Origin: JAQVSH01 sp964451605
Lineage (GTDB): Bacteria; Bacteroidota; Bacteroidia; Bacteroidales; UBA4181
Direction of reading: 5' to 3'
Length of the DNA stretch: 64,000 bases
NCBI GenBank assembly: GCA_964451605.1
Contig: CAYVJA010000003.1
Location: 18,033 to 82,032, forward strand
This document shows, in pieces, positions 1 to 7,362 of the stretch (position 1 is its first letter; the number at the start of each line of letters is the position of its first letter). A model generated the notes under the pieces. It had not been told where the DNA came from, did not search any database, and saw only the letters and a program-made list of their open reading frames with translations. The translations under genes and the position numbers were made by a program.

Positions 1-593
1 AGAATTTTTGACGCCAGCCCGACGGCAATTCCCTCAACCCCTTGCTGCAGCAAAAGCGGGAATTTCACGGGCAAGGTTATGGGCTCTTTGTTACGTCCGT
101 CGTACGAAAGTTTCCAGGGAGTGGTTTTGGGGTTAAACACCACGTCGTGAGCAAATTTCGAGAGTCGGGCCTCAATGTAGCGGGGTGCAGCCGCGCCGTC
201 GCCTGTAAGAATGTTTCCCCAGTTACCCTGGGTTTCTACCAGCAACTCTTTCTGCCCCATATTCACCAGGGCATCGCCGATGGAGGCATCGCCGTGGGGG
301 TGAAACTGCATCGTATGGCCAATGATATTGGCCACCTTGTTAAATCGGCCATCGTCCATTCGCTTCATGGAGTGGAGAATACGCCGCTGAACAGGCTTCA
401 GTCCGTCGTCGATATGGGGCACGGCCCTCTCAAGAATTACATACGAAGCGTAGTCGAGAAACCAATCCTCGAACATGCCCGAAAGGGTATTAATTCTGGG
501 ATTCTCCTCGTGTAGTCCACCGCCCTCCTCTTGGGGGGCGGTATTGCCGTGGCCCTCTCGACCGGCCGTTTCGTGTGTTAAATCATCTTGCAT
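1..593 (-). CDS. parC: DNA topoisomerase IV subunit A, N-terminal part (runs off the left edge)
   Basis: This is the 5' end of the breakage-reunion subunit of a type IIA topoisomerase, which with ParE decatenates chromosomes. The reverse-strand reading frame starts at the ATG at 593 and runs off the window, giving about 197 residues. A short acidic/glycine-rich tail precedes the conserved sequence DYASYVILERAVPHIDDGLK, followed by PVQRRIL and the FHPHGDASI segment. The expected catalytic tyrosine is Tyr139 in the AAPRYIEARL motif. It lies 25 bases downstream of parE in the same direction, the usual parE-parC order in Bacteroidales, so co-transcription is likely. GyrA is the alternative, but the adjacent ParE-type subunit favours ParC. 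Confidence 0.93.
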   Translation of the reverse strand, partial: MQDDLTHETAGREGHGNTAPQEEGGGLHEENPRINTLSGMFEDWFLDYASYVILERAVPHIDDGLKPVQRRILHSMKRMDDGRFNKVANIIGHTMQFHPHGDASIGDALVNMGQKELLVETQGNWGNILTGDGAAAPRYIEARLSKFAHDVVFNPKTTPWKLSYDGRNKEPITLPVKFPLLLQQGVEGIAVGLASKI

Positions 594-618
594 GGTACCG
601 TTTCAGTTCCTTAAGGAT

Positions 619-2475
619 TTATGCGAGTACTTCGGCCGTTTCGGGCACCGGGTCTTCGTCGAAGCGTAATTTTTCGATGATAAAATTCTGGCGGTCCGGG
701 GTATTTTTCCCCATATAAAACTCCAGCATATTTTTGATATTGTCGGATTTACGCAGTTTTACCCGTTCCAGCCGAATGCCGGGACCGATAAAATGGACAA
801 ACTCATCGGGCGATATTTCACCCAACCCTTTAAATCGGGTAATCTCGGGATTGGCCCCTAATTCGCGACAGGCATCAAGCCGTTCATTCTCGGAATAACA
901 GTAAAAAGTCTTCTTTTTGTTACGTACCCGGAATAGGGGAGTCTGCAGGATATAGAGATGTCCGTTTTTGATCAGGTCGGGGAAAAACTGCAGGAAAAAG
1001 GTAAGAATCAGTAAACGTATATGCATCCCGTCGTCGTCGGCATCTGTAGCAATAATCACCTTGTTGTAGCGCAGATTTTCGATTCCCTCCTCAATATTGA
1101 GCGCGGCCTGCAGCAGATTAAACTCCTCGTTCTCGTAGACCACTTTTTTTGTGAGGCCGAAAGAGTTGAGCGGTTTCCCCTTGAGACTAAATACGGCCTG
1201 GGTATTCACATCACGGCTCTTGGTAATGGAGCCGCTGGCCGAATCGCCCTCGGTAATAAAAATGGAGGTCTCTTCGTTTCGTTCGTGTTTATCGCCCAGA
1301 TGAAGGCGGCAATCGCGCAATTTGCTGTTGTGAAGGCTCACTTTCCTGGCCCGCTCTTTGGCCAGCTTGCGGATACCGGCCATGGCCTTTCTTTCTTTCT
1401 CCGACTCCACAATTTTTCGGAGCAGGATTTCGGCGGTATCAGGATTACGGTGCAGATAGTTGTCGAGCTCCTTTTTTAGAAAATCGAGAATAAACTTGCT
1501 GACGGTGGGGCCTCCCGGACCCATATCTTTCGAGCCGAGTTTGGTTTTGGTCTGCGATTCAAAAACCGGTTCTTCAATCTTCACACTCACAGCGGCCACT
1601 ATGGAGGCACGGATATCGGTGGCCTCATAATCTTTTTTGTAAAAATCCCGGATGGTTTTTACATAGGCCTCTCTGAAGGCCGCCAGATGGGTGCCTCCCT
1701 GTGTGGTAAACTGACCGTTAACAAAGCTGTAGTACTCCTCGCCGTATTGATTCCCGTGGCAGAGAGCAATCTCGATATCTTCCTCTTTCAAATGAATAGG
1801 GGGGTAAATGCCCGGGGTGCTCATATTTTCGTTCAGGAGATCGAGGAGCCCGTTTTTCGAAAAAAAACGGATTCCGTTGAGCCGGATGGAGAGACTGGAG
1901 TTCAGAAACACATAGTTCCGTACCATAGTCTCCAGGTACTCCTGGTTAAACTCGTAGGTGCCGAAAAGCGATTCATCGGCCACAAACGAGGTAAGTGTTC
2001 CATTGGGTTCGGCCGAATCGGATTCGGGCGATTCGGTAACCACCATCCCTTCCGAAAAGGAAACTTTTTTGGTGCGTCCGTCGCGGAACGACTGAATGCA
2101 AAATTCGGACGAAAGAGCATTCACTGCCTTAATACCCACACCGTTCAGACCCACCGACTTCTTAAAAGCTTTAGAGTCGTACTTGGCACCGGTGTTCATT
2201 TTTGAGGCTACATCGAGCACCTTCCCCAGCGGAACTCCCCGTCCAAAATCCCTGACAGAAACCTTGCGGTTGTCGATGGTAATCTGAATCTCTTTGCCAA
2301 ACCCCATCATATGCTCATCGATAGAGTTGTCGAGTACCTCCTTTATCAGAACATAAATGCCGTCGTCAGGTGAGGTGCCGTCGCCCAGTTTTCCAATATA
2401 CATGCCGGGACGGCGACGGATATGCTCCTGCCAGGCCAGTGTTCTGATATCTTCATCTTTGTACTCTGCAACCAT
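619..2475 (-). CDS. parE: DNA topoisomerase IV subunit B
   Basis: ATPase subunit of topoisomerase IV, 618 residues from the chosen start. The GHKL ATPase fold shows the RRRPGMYIG and EVLDNSIDEH motifs near the N-terminus and GLNGVGIKAVNALS further on. The TOPRIM part carries the FITEGDSASG and DADDDGMHI metal-binding motifs. The C-terminal RFKGLGEISPDEF segment matches the GyrB/ParE family. The reading frame extends upstream to 2532, but a TATATTTG promoter element lies at 2501-2508, so the ATG at 2475 (MVAEYKDEDI) is the credible start. It is followed 25 bases later by parC. The length is close to other Bacteroidales ParE proteins. Confidence 0.95.
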   Translation of the reverse strand: MVAEYKDEDIRTLAWQEHIRRRPGMYIGKLGDGTSPDDGIYVLIKEVLDNSIDEHMMGFGKEIQITIDNRKVSVRDFGRGVPLGKVLDVASKMNTGAKYDSKAFKKSVGLNGVGIKAVNALSSEFCIQSFRDGRTKKVSFSEGMVVTESPESDSAEPNGTLTSFVADESLFGTYEFNQEYLETMVRNYVFLNSSLSIRLNGIRFFSKNGLLDLLNENMSTPGIYPPIHLKEEDIEIALCHGNQYGEEYYSFVNGQFTTQGGTHLAAFREAYVKTIRDFYKKDYEATDIRASIVAAVSVKIEEPVFESQTKTKLGSKDMGPGGPTVSKFILDFLKKELDNYLHRNPDTAEILLRKIVESEKERKAMAGIRKLAKERARKVSLHNSKLRDCRLHLGDKHERNEETSIFITEGDSASGSITKSRDVNTQAVFSLKGKPLNSFGLTKKVVYENEEFNLLQAALNIEEGIENLRYNKVIIATDADDDGMHIRLLILTFFLQFFPDLIKNGHLYILQTPLFRVRNKKKTFYCYSENERLDACRELGANPEITRFKGLGEISPDEFVHFIGPGIRLERVKLRKSDNIKNMLEFYMGKNTPDRQNFIIEKLRFDEDPVPETAEVLA

Positions 2476-2500
2476 ATCTGATTTTGGGAAATTTTGCTGA

Positions 2501-2508
2501 CAAATATA
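2501..2508 (-). promoter_or_regulatory. Promoter -7 element for parE-parC
   Basis: The reverse strand reads TATATTTG, matching the Bacteroidetes -7 consensus TAnnTTTG, 25 bases upstream of the parE ATG. A TTTG lies about 23 bases further upstream (2532-2535), slightly longer than the usual spacing. It overlaps the 3' end region of birA, so parE-parC has its own promoter. Confidence 0.6.
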
Positions 2509-2528
2509 CAGAAAACAAATGGGGAGGG

Positions 2529-3260
2529 TCACAAAAAAACCACCTCTTTTAGCCAGTATTTTCGTTCTTCGCCCTCTGTGGTCAGGATATAAAGCCGTCC
2601 ATCTTCGCCCACTCTCTCCAGGGTTCCTTCGAATTTTCCCGAACTGTCGGCGAAGGCAGAAACCCCGCCTCTGTGGTAGAGCCGATCATGATAAATACGA
2701 TCTATCTCTGCCAGCCTGCCCGAACGTGCCTGCTCGTATCGGCCCATAATGGCCCTCTGCACCAGAGGTGCCAGGGAGGCCGGCTCGAACGATCTTTTTG
2801 CTGCCTCCGCCAGCGATATCGGATTGGGAATGCCTGGGCTGAAAACCCTCTGATTTACGTTGATTCCCACTCCGGCTACCGCGTTTTTCATATAGTTTCC
2901 CGCGATTACCGTCTCAATCAGAATACCTCCCAACTTGCGCGAACCCACATAGAGATCGTTTGGCCATTTTACAGAAACATTTTCAACTCCCAGCGTGTCG
3001 GCAAAGTCGACCAGTGCAACTCCCAGCAACTTCGAAAGCCAGAACTGTTTAGACGGTAAAAGAAAGGAGGGGTAAAAGACCATGGAAAAACAAAGATTCA
3101 TATCGGGTGCGCTCTCCCAGACATTGCTCCCTTGTCCGCGGCCCGCATTTTGCCGGGAAGTCCAGAAGAGGGTTCCCTCTTCTGGATTATCGGTTTTCAA
3201 CAGCCCGGTAAGATAACAGTTGGTTGAATCGGTTTCGGGAAGATGGATGATTGATGTCAT
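2529..3260 (-). CDS. birA: Biotin--[acetyl-CoA-carboxylase] ligase
   Basis: Joins biotin, via biotinyl-AMP, to the lysine of biotin carboxyl carrier proteins. The 243 residues show the catalytic-domain signatures: ETDSTNCYL near the N-terminus, GRGQGSNVWES (the nucleotide/biotin loop), and KWPNDLYVGSRKLGGILIE. GVGINVN follows. The N-terminal winged-helix repressor domain of E. coli BirA is absent, so this is a ligase-only (class I) enzyme that should not act as a DNA-binding repressor. It is divergent from rsfS and upstream of parE; it stops at 2529, before the parE promoter. Confidence 0.93.
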   Translation of the reverse strand: MTSIIHLPETDSTNCYLTGLLKTDNPEEGTLFWTSRQNAGRGQGSNVWESAPDMNLCFSMVFYPSFLLPSKQFWLSKLLGVALVDFADTLGVENVSVKWPNDLYVGSRKLGGILIETVIAGNYMKNAVAGVGINVNQRVFSPGIPNPISLAEAAKRSFEPASLAPLVQRAIMGRYEQARSGRLAEIDRIYHDRLYHRGGVSAFADSSGKFEGTLERVGEDGRLYILTTEGEERKYWLKEVVFL

Positions 3261-3311
3261 GATTGAACAAAAAGATTTCTGCCAATGTTCCTATTGTGGT
3301 GATGCCTGAAG

Positions 3312-3342
3312 TTTGACAAGTTGCAGGTTTATATTACCTTTG
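3312..3342 (+). promoter_or_regulatory. Promoter of the rsfS-ftsH-cdsA-psd operon
   Basis: TTTG at 3312-3315, exactly 19 bases of spacing, then TACCTTTG at 3335-3342: a full match to the Bacteroidetes -33/-7 promoter. The predicted start of transcription leaves a leader of about 60 bases before rsfS. Confidence 0.8.
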
Positions 3343-3407
3343 CGGCTCGGACAACCCTGCAAAAATAGGGTTTGTAAAGCGATCTTACCAGGCATAACTC
3401 CCTTTTG

Positions 3408-3821
3408 ATGAATAAAAACAGAATGAACGAAACAGAACCTCTTCTTAGTGTTATACTCGATGCAATTGAAGAGAAACAGGGTAGAGATATGATCAGTATC
3501 AATTTATCACATCTCGGGAATGCTGTTGCCGACTATTTCGTAATCTGTCATGGCGATTCCGTGCCTCAGGTAGGAGCTATCGCCGCATTTGTCGAGGAAC
3601 TGGTGGCAAGAAAACTCGATATGAAGGTTCTGCGCAGGCAGGGTTTCGAAAACAGCCAGTGGGTGTTGTTGGTTTTCGACAATGTGGTTGTGCATATCTT
3701 TCTGAAAGAGTATCGCGACTATTACAAACTCGAGGATCTCTGGGCCGACGGTGTTGTGGTAAACTATGCCGAAACAGGGAACCACCCTTTGCCTCCCAAA
3801 AAAAAGAAATCTCTTGATTAG
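3408..3821 (+). CDS. rsfS: Ribosome silencing factor RsfS (YbeB/Iojap family)
   Basis: Binds ribosomal protein L14 and blocks 30S-50S joining when nutrients are limiting. The small protein (137 residues) contains the family core: LDAIEEKQGRDMISINLS, then DYFVICHGDS, and the FENSQWVLLVFDNVVVHIF and YYKLEDLWAD segments. The ATG at 3408 is chosen; the ATG at 3423 (MNETEP) is equally plausible and matches the usual start of Bacteroidales homologues. A TTG just upstream is less likely. It is first in an operon with ftsH, whose ATG is 4 bases past this stop codon; this pairing is common in the order. Confidence 0.93.
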   Translation: MNKNRMNETEPLLSVILDAIEEKQGRDMISINLSHLGNAVADYFVICHGDSVPQVGAIAAFVEELVARKLDMKVLRRQGFENSQWVLLVFDNVVVHIFLKEYRDYYKLEDLWADGVVVNYAETGNHPLPPKKKKSLD

Positions 3822-3825
3822 CTCT

Positions 3826-5844
3826 ATGGATACTGACCAAAAATCACAGTCAAAACCCTCTCCCGACGGAAAGAAGCCTGTTCTTCCCGGACCGGTCAGG
3901 CCCAGATTTAATATCTATTGGGTCTATATGCTGGTCTTCTTTGTGATTGTGGCTCTCCAGTTCTTCCGTTACGGAGACTCTCCCCAGGAAACCGACTGGA
4001 AAACCTTCCGTCAGGAGATGTTGTTGAAAGGCGACGTCGAAAAGGTGATTGTGGTGAACAACGCCGAAGTAGAGGTCTTCATCCGGCAGGATCGGTTAAA
4101 GGGTGATTACTATAAGAAGTATCTCGATAACGGGATGATGTCTATACCCCAGAAGGGGCCCCATTTCCATTTTGCCATTGGCTCGGTTGAGACCTTCGAG
4201 AAAAATATGACAGAAGCCCAGGCCGAAATTGCCGAATCGGAAAGGGTTTCCATTACGTACGAGCCCCGAAAGAATTTCTGGACCGATGCAGCGCTTTGGC
4301 TTCCAGTCATCCTGATTGTGGTTTTCTGGGTTTTCTTCTTCCGTCGTATGGGCTCCGGAGGGGGTTCCGGCGGAGGAATATTCAATGTAGGCAAATCACG
4401 TGCGCAGATTTTCGACCGTGAGACCGCCGTCCGAACCACCTTCAAGGATGTAGCCGGTTTGGAGGAGGCCAAAGTGGAGATCAGCGAAATTGTGGAATTT
4501 TTGAAACACCCGCAGAAGTATACCGACCTGGGCGGGAAAATTCCTAAGGGAGCCCTGCTGGTAGGCCCTCCGGGTACAGGAAAGACCCTTATTGCAAAGG
4601 CGGTGGCGGGCGAAGCCAATGTCCCCTTCTTTTCCATATCGGGTTCCGATTTTGTGGAGATGTTCGTCGGCGTAGGAGCCTCGCGTGTGCGCGATCTTTT
4701 TAAACAGGCCAAAGAGAAGGCTCCCTGTATCATCTTTATCGATGAGATTGATGCCATTGGCCGAGCCCGTGGGAAAAATCCCAATATGGGTTCGAACGAC
4801 GAACGCGAGAATACCCTCAATCAGCTCCTTACCGAAATGGACGGTTTTTCGCCCAATACGGGAATCATCATCCTGGCTGCCACCAACCGTGCCGATATTC
4901 TCGACAGAGCCCTGCTGCGTGCCGGGCGCTTCGACCGCCAGATTCTGGTTGAGCTGCCCGATTTGAACGAGCGTCGCGCCATATTTCTGGTTCACCTGCG
5001 TCCTGTGAAGATTGAGAAGGGGCTTGATGTGGATTTCCTTGCCAAGCAAACTCCCGGTTTTTCTGGTGCCGACATTGCCAATGTATGTAACGAGGCTGCC
5101 CTTATTGCTGCCCGAAAGGAGAAGAAGGCGGTCGAAAAACAGGATTTTCTCGATGCCATAGATCGTATTGTGGGCGGGCTTGAAAAACGCAACAAGATGA
5201 TCTCTCCCCGTGAGAAGAAGACCATTGCCTTTCATGAGGCGGGTCATGCCACGGTTAGCTGGATGCTCGAACATGCCAGCCCGCTGATTAAGGTCACCAT
5301 CATTCCCCGCGGCCGGGCTCTGGGTGCTGCATGGTATCTGCCCGATGAGCGGCAGATAACTACCGTTGAGCAGATTCTCGACGAGATGTGCGCCATTCTC
5401 GGAGGGCGTGCTGCCGAAGAGTTGGTCTTCGGGACTGTCTCGACAGGTGCGCTTAACGATCTGGAGCGGGTTACCAAGCAGGCTTATGCCATGGTGGCCT
5501 ACTACGGTATGGGAAAAGAGTTGAAGAACAAAAGTTTCTTCGATTCCACCAACGCGGCCGAATTCTCATTTCAGAAGCCTTACAGCGAAAAGACGGCCGA
5601 AGTGATAGACCGGGAGACTGCCGAGATTATTACTGCTGCCTACGAACGGGCTAAGAAGGTGTTATCCGATCATCGGGAGGGATTCGAACAGTTGGCCAAC
5701 CGGCTTTTGGAGTCGGAGGTTATCTTCCGCGAAGATCTCGAGCACATTTTTGGCGAGCGTCAGTGGAAGAGTGAAGATCTGCCGGTTTCCGGCCAGATTG
5801 CCGAACAGGAGAGTCAGAATAACCAAGAACCTACCGTTTCCTGA
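3826..5844 (+). CDS. ftsH: ATP-dependent zinc metalloprotease FtsH
   Basis: Membrane-anchored AAA+ protease that degrades misfolded membrane proteins and selected regulators. From the ATG at 3826 it has 672 residues. There is one membrane segment near residues 28-48 and a second (LWLPVILIVVFWVFFF) after the periplasmic domain. The AAA module has Walker A GPPGTGKT at residues 247-254, Walker B IIFIDEID, and the second region of homology ending in RAGRFDRQ. The zinc-protease motif HEAGH is at residues 470-474. The open frame extends back into rsfS, but the ATG 4 bases after the rsfS stop is the natural start. It is followed 12 bases later by cdsA. Confidence 0.98.
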   Translation: MDTDQKSQSKPSPDGKKPVLPGPVRPRFNIYWVYMLVFFVIVALQFFRYGDSPQETDWKTFRQEMLLKGDVEKVIVVNNAEVEVFIRQDRLKGDYYKKYLDNGMMSIPQKGPHFHFAIGSVETFEKNMTEAQAEIAESERVSITYEPRKNFWTDAALWLPVILIVVFWVFFFRRMGSGGGSGGGIFNVGKSRAQIFDRETAVRTTFKDVAGLEEAKVEISEIVEFLKHPQKYTDLGGKIPKGALLVGPPGTGKTLIAKAVAGEANVPFFSISGSDFVEMFVGVGASRVRDLFKQAKEKAPCIIFIDEIDAIGRARGKNPNMGSNDERENTLNQLLTEMDGFSPNTGIIILAATNRADILDRALLRAGRFDRQILVELPDLNERRAIFLVHLRPVKIEKGLDVDFLAKQTPGFSGADIANVCNEAALIAARKEKKAVEKQDFLDAIDRIVGGLEKRNKMISPREKKTIAFHEAGHATVSWMLEHASPLIKVTIIPRGRALGAAWYLPDERQITTVEQILDEMCAILGGRAAEELVFGTVSTGALNDLERVTKQAYAMVAYYGMGKELKNKSFFDSTNAAEFSFQKPYSEKTAEVIDRETAEIITAAYERAKKVLSDHREGFEQLANRLLESEVIFREDLEHIFGERQWKSEDLPVSGQIAEQESQNNQEPTVS

Positions 5845-5856
5845 TACCGTAGCATT

Positions 5857-6681
5857 GTGAATGAATTATTGAAACGATCCATTACGGGGGCGTTCTTCGT
5901 TGCTTTACTGGTGGCCGGAATATGGGTACACCCCATCTCCTATTTGTCGCTGTTTGCCTTTATTACCGGGGGTACCATCTACGAGTTTTATCGGATTGTG
6001 ATTAAGCGGCGCCTTCTGGCACAGCGACATCTGGGAACGCTGACAGGTGTATTTCTCTTTGTCATCACCTTCTTTCATGCACAGGCCATTGTGAATGAGG
6101 ATATTTTCTTAATCCTGATTCCCATTATGGTGCTTATTTTCATATCCGAACTCTATAAAGGAAATCTGCGTCCGTTCGACAACATAGCTGTCTCCGTTCT
6201 GGGCGTTATCTATATAGCTTTACCCTTTTCGCTATTCAACTACTTTATCTTTTTGCATAAAGAGGGGCAGATTTTTTTCACCCCCGAGGTGTTACTGGGA
6301 TTTTTCTTTCTTCTTTGGGCCAACGACTCAGGCGCCTACCTGGCCGGCCGCCGTTTTGGGAAACATCGTCTTTTTAAGCGGATCTCGCCAAAAAAATCGT
6401 GGGAAGGATTTGCCGGCGGAGCAATTCTCTCACTTACGGTAGCGCTGATTATTTCGAAAGCGTTTCCCATCTTGCGTCTTGTCGACTGGGTGGCCATGGC
6501 TGTGATTATTTCTATCTTCGGCGTGTATGGCGACTTGAACGAATCGATGCTTAAGCGGAGTCTTAACATCAAAGATTCCGGCACTATGCTTCCCGGACAC
6601 GGGGGATTGCTTGACCGGTTTGATTCTGTGCTGCTGGCCTCGCCCATTGTCTACCTCTATTTGCGTATATTTGTTTATTAA
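5857..6681 (+). CDS. cdsA: Phosphatidate cytidylyltransferase (CDP-diacylglycerol synthase)
   Basis: Integral membrane enzyme that makes CDP-diacylglycerol from phosphatidic acid and CTP, the branch point for phospholipid synthesis. The 274-residue protein is strongly hydrophobic with about seven or eight membrane segments. It ends with the family signature: SMLKRSLNIKDSG, then PGHGGLLDRFDS. The start is a GTG at 5857, because the nearby ATG at 5860 is out of frame. It is coupled to ftsH upstream and psd downstream, putting two phospholipid steps in one operon. Confidence 0.96.
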   Translation: MNELLKRSITGAFFVALLVAGIWVHPISYLSLFAFITGGTIYEFYRIVIKRRLLAQRHLGTLTGVFLFVITFFHAQAIVNEDIFLILIPIMVLIFISELYKGNLRPFDNIAVSVLGVIYIALPFSLFNYFIFLHKEGQIFFTPEVLLGFFFLLWANDSGAYLAGRRFGKHRLFKRISPKKSWEGFAGGAILSLTVALIISKAFPILRLVDWVAMAVIISIFGVYGDLNESMLKRSLNIKDSGTMLPGHGGLLDRFDSVLLASPIVYLYLRIFVY

Positions 6682-6699
6682 CCCCCATAATCTACCGTC

Positions 6700-7362
6700 T
6701 TGGAAATAAGATTACATCACGAGGGCTTTCTGATTCTGATTGGCGCCTTTTTGCTCCTGGTTATTCTGAATGTAGTGGTTTATTGGCTCTTTAAGCCCAC
6801 TAACTTTTTTGCCTGGCTTCTGCCTGTGGCTTCGCTCCTCTTTTTTCTTTTTCTTCTCTGGTTTTTCCGTAACCCTCTCCGGCCGGTGACCCCGGATGAG
6901 TCGCTCATTATCTCGCCTGCCGATGGTGAGGTGGTTGTGGTGAAGAAGGTGTTCGAGCCCGAATACTTCAACGATGAGCGGTTACAGGTCTCCATCTTTA
7001 TGAGCCCTCTTAACGTCCATGTAAATCGATATGCCATAAGTGGTACGGTAGTCTTTTCTGCCTATCATGCCGGTACAAATCTGGTTGCCTGGCATCCCAA
7101 ATCATCGTCCGAAAATGAGCGGTCGTCGGTAGTCATTCAAGATGCCCGGGGTCGTGAAATTCTTGTGCGACAGATTGCCGGTGCTGTGGCACGCAGAGTG
7201 GTCTGTTATGCCAAAGAGGGGATGAAGGTGGTCCAGGGCGATGATATGGGCTTTATCAAATTCGGTTCACGGGTAGACCTCTTCCTGCCTCTCAACACCC
7301 GTCTTTCGGTAAAAGAGGGCGATGTCGTAACCGGGAACGTTTCGCGTATTGCTCTATGGTAG
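6700..7362 (+). CDS. psd: Phosphatidylserine decarboxylase family protein
   Basis: Makes phosphatidylethanolamine from phosphatidylserine using a self-generated pyruvoyl group. The 220-residue form is the short PSD-A type. Two N-terminal membrane segments are followed by SPADGEVVV, the ISIFMSPLNVHVNRY segment and a C-terminal KFGSRVD. In this family the chain is cleaved at the serine of the GS(T/R) motif, here Gly-Ser in FGSRVD. No ATG exists in a suitable position, so the TTG at 6700 is taken as the start. The last 9 bases overlap the 3' end of the opposing gldFG gene (tail to tail). Confidence 0.94.
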   Translation: MEIRLHHEGFLILIGAFLLLVILNVVVYWLFKPTNFFAWLLPVASLLFFLFLLWFFRNPLRPVTPDESLIISPADGEVVVVKKVFEPEYFNDERLQVSIFMSPLNVHVNRYAISGTVVFSAYHAGTNLVAWHPKSSSENERSSVVIQDARGREILVRQIAGAVARRVVCYAKEGMKVVQGDDMGFIKFGSRVDLFLPLNTRLSVKEGDVVTGNVSRIALW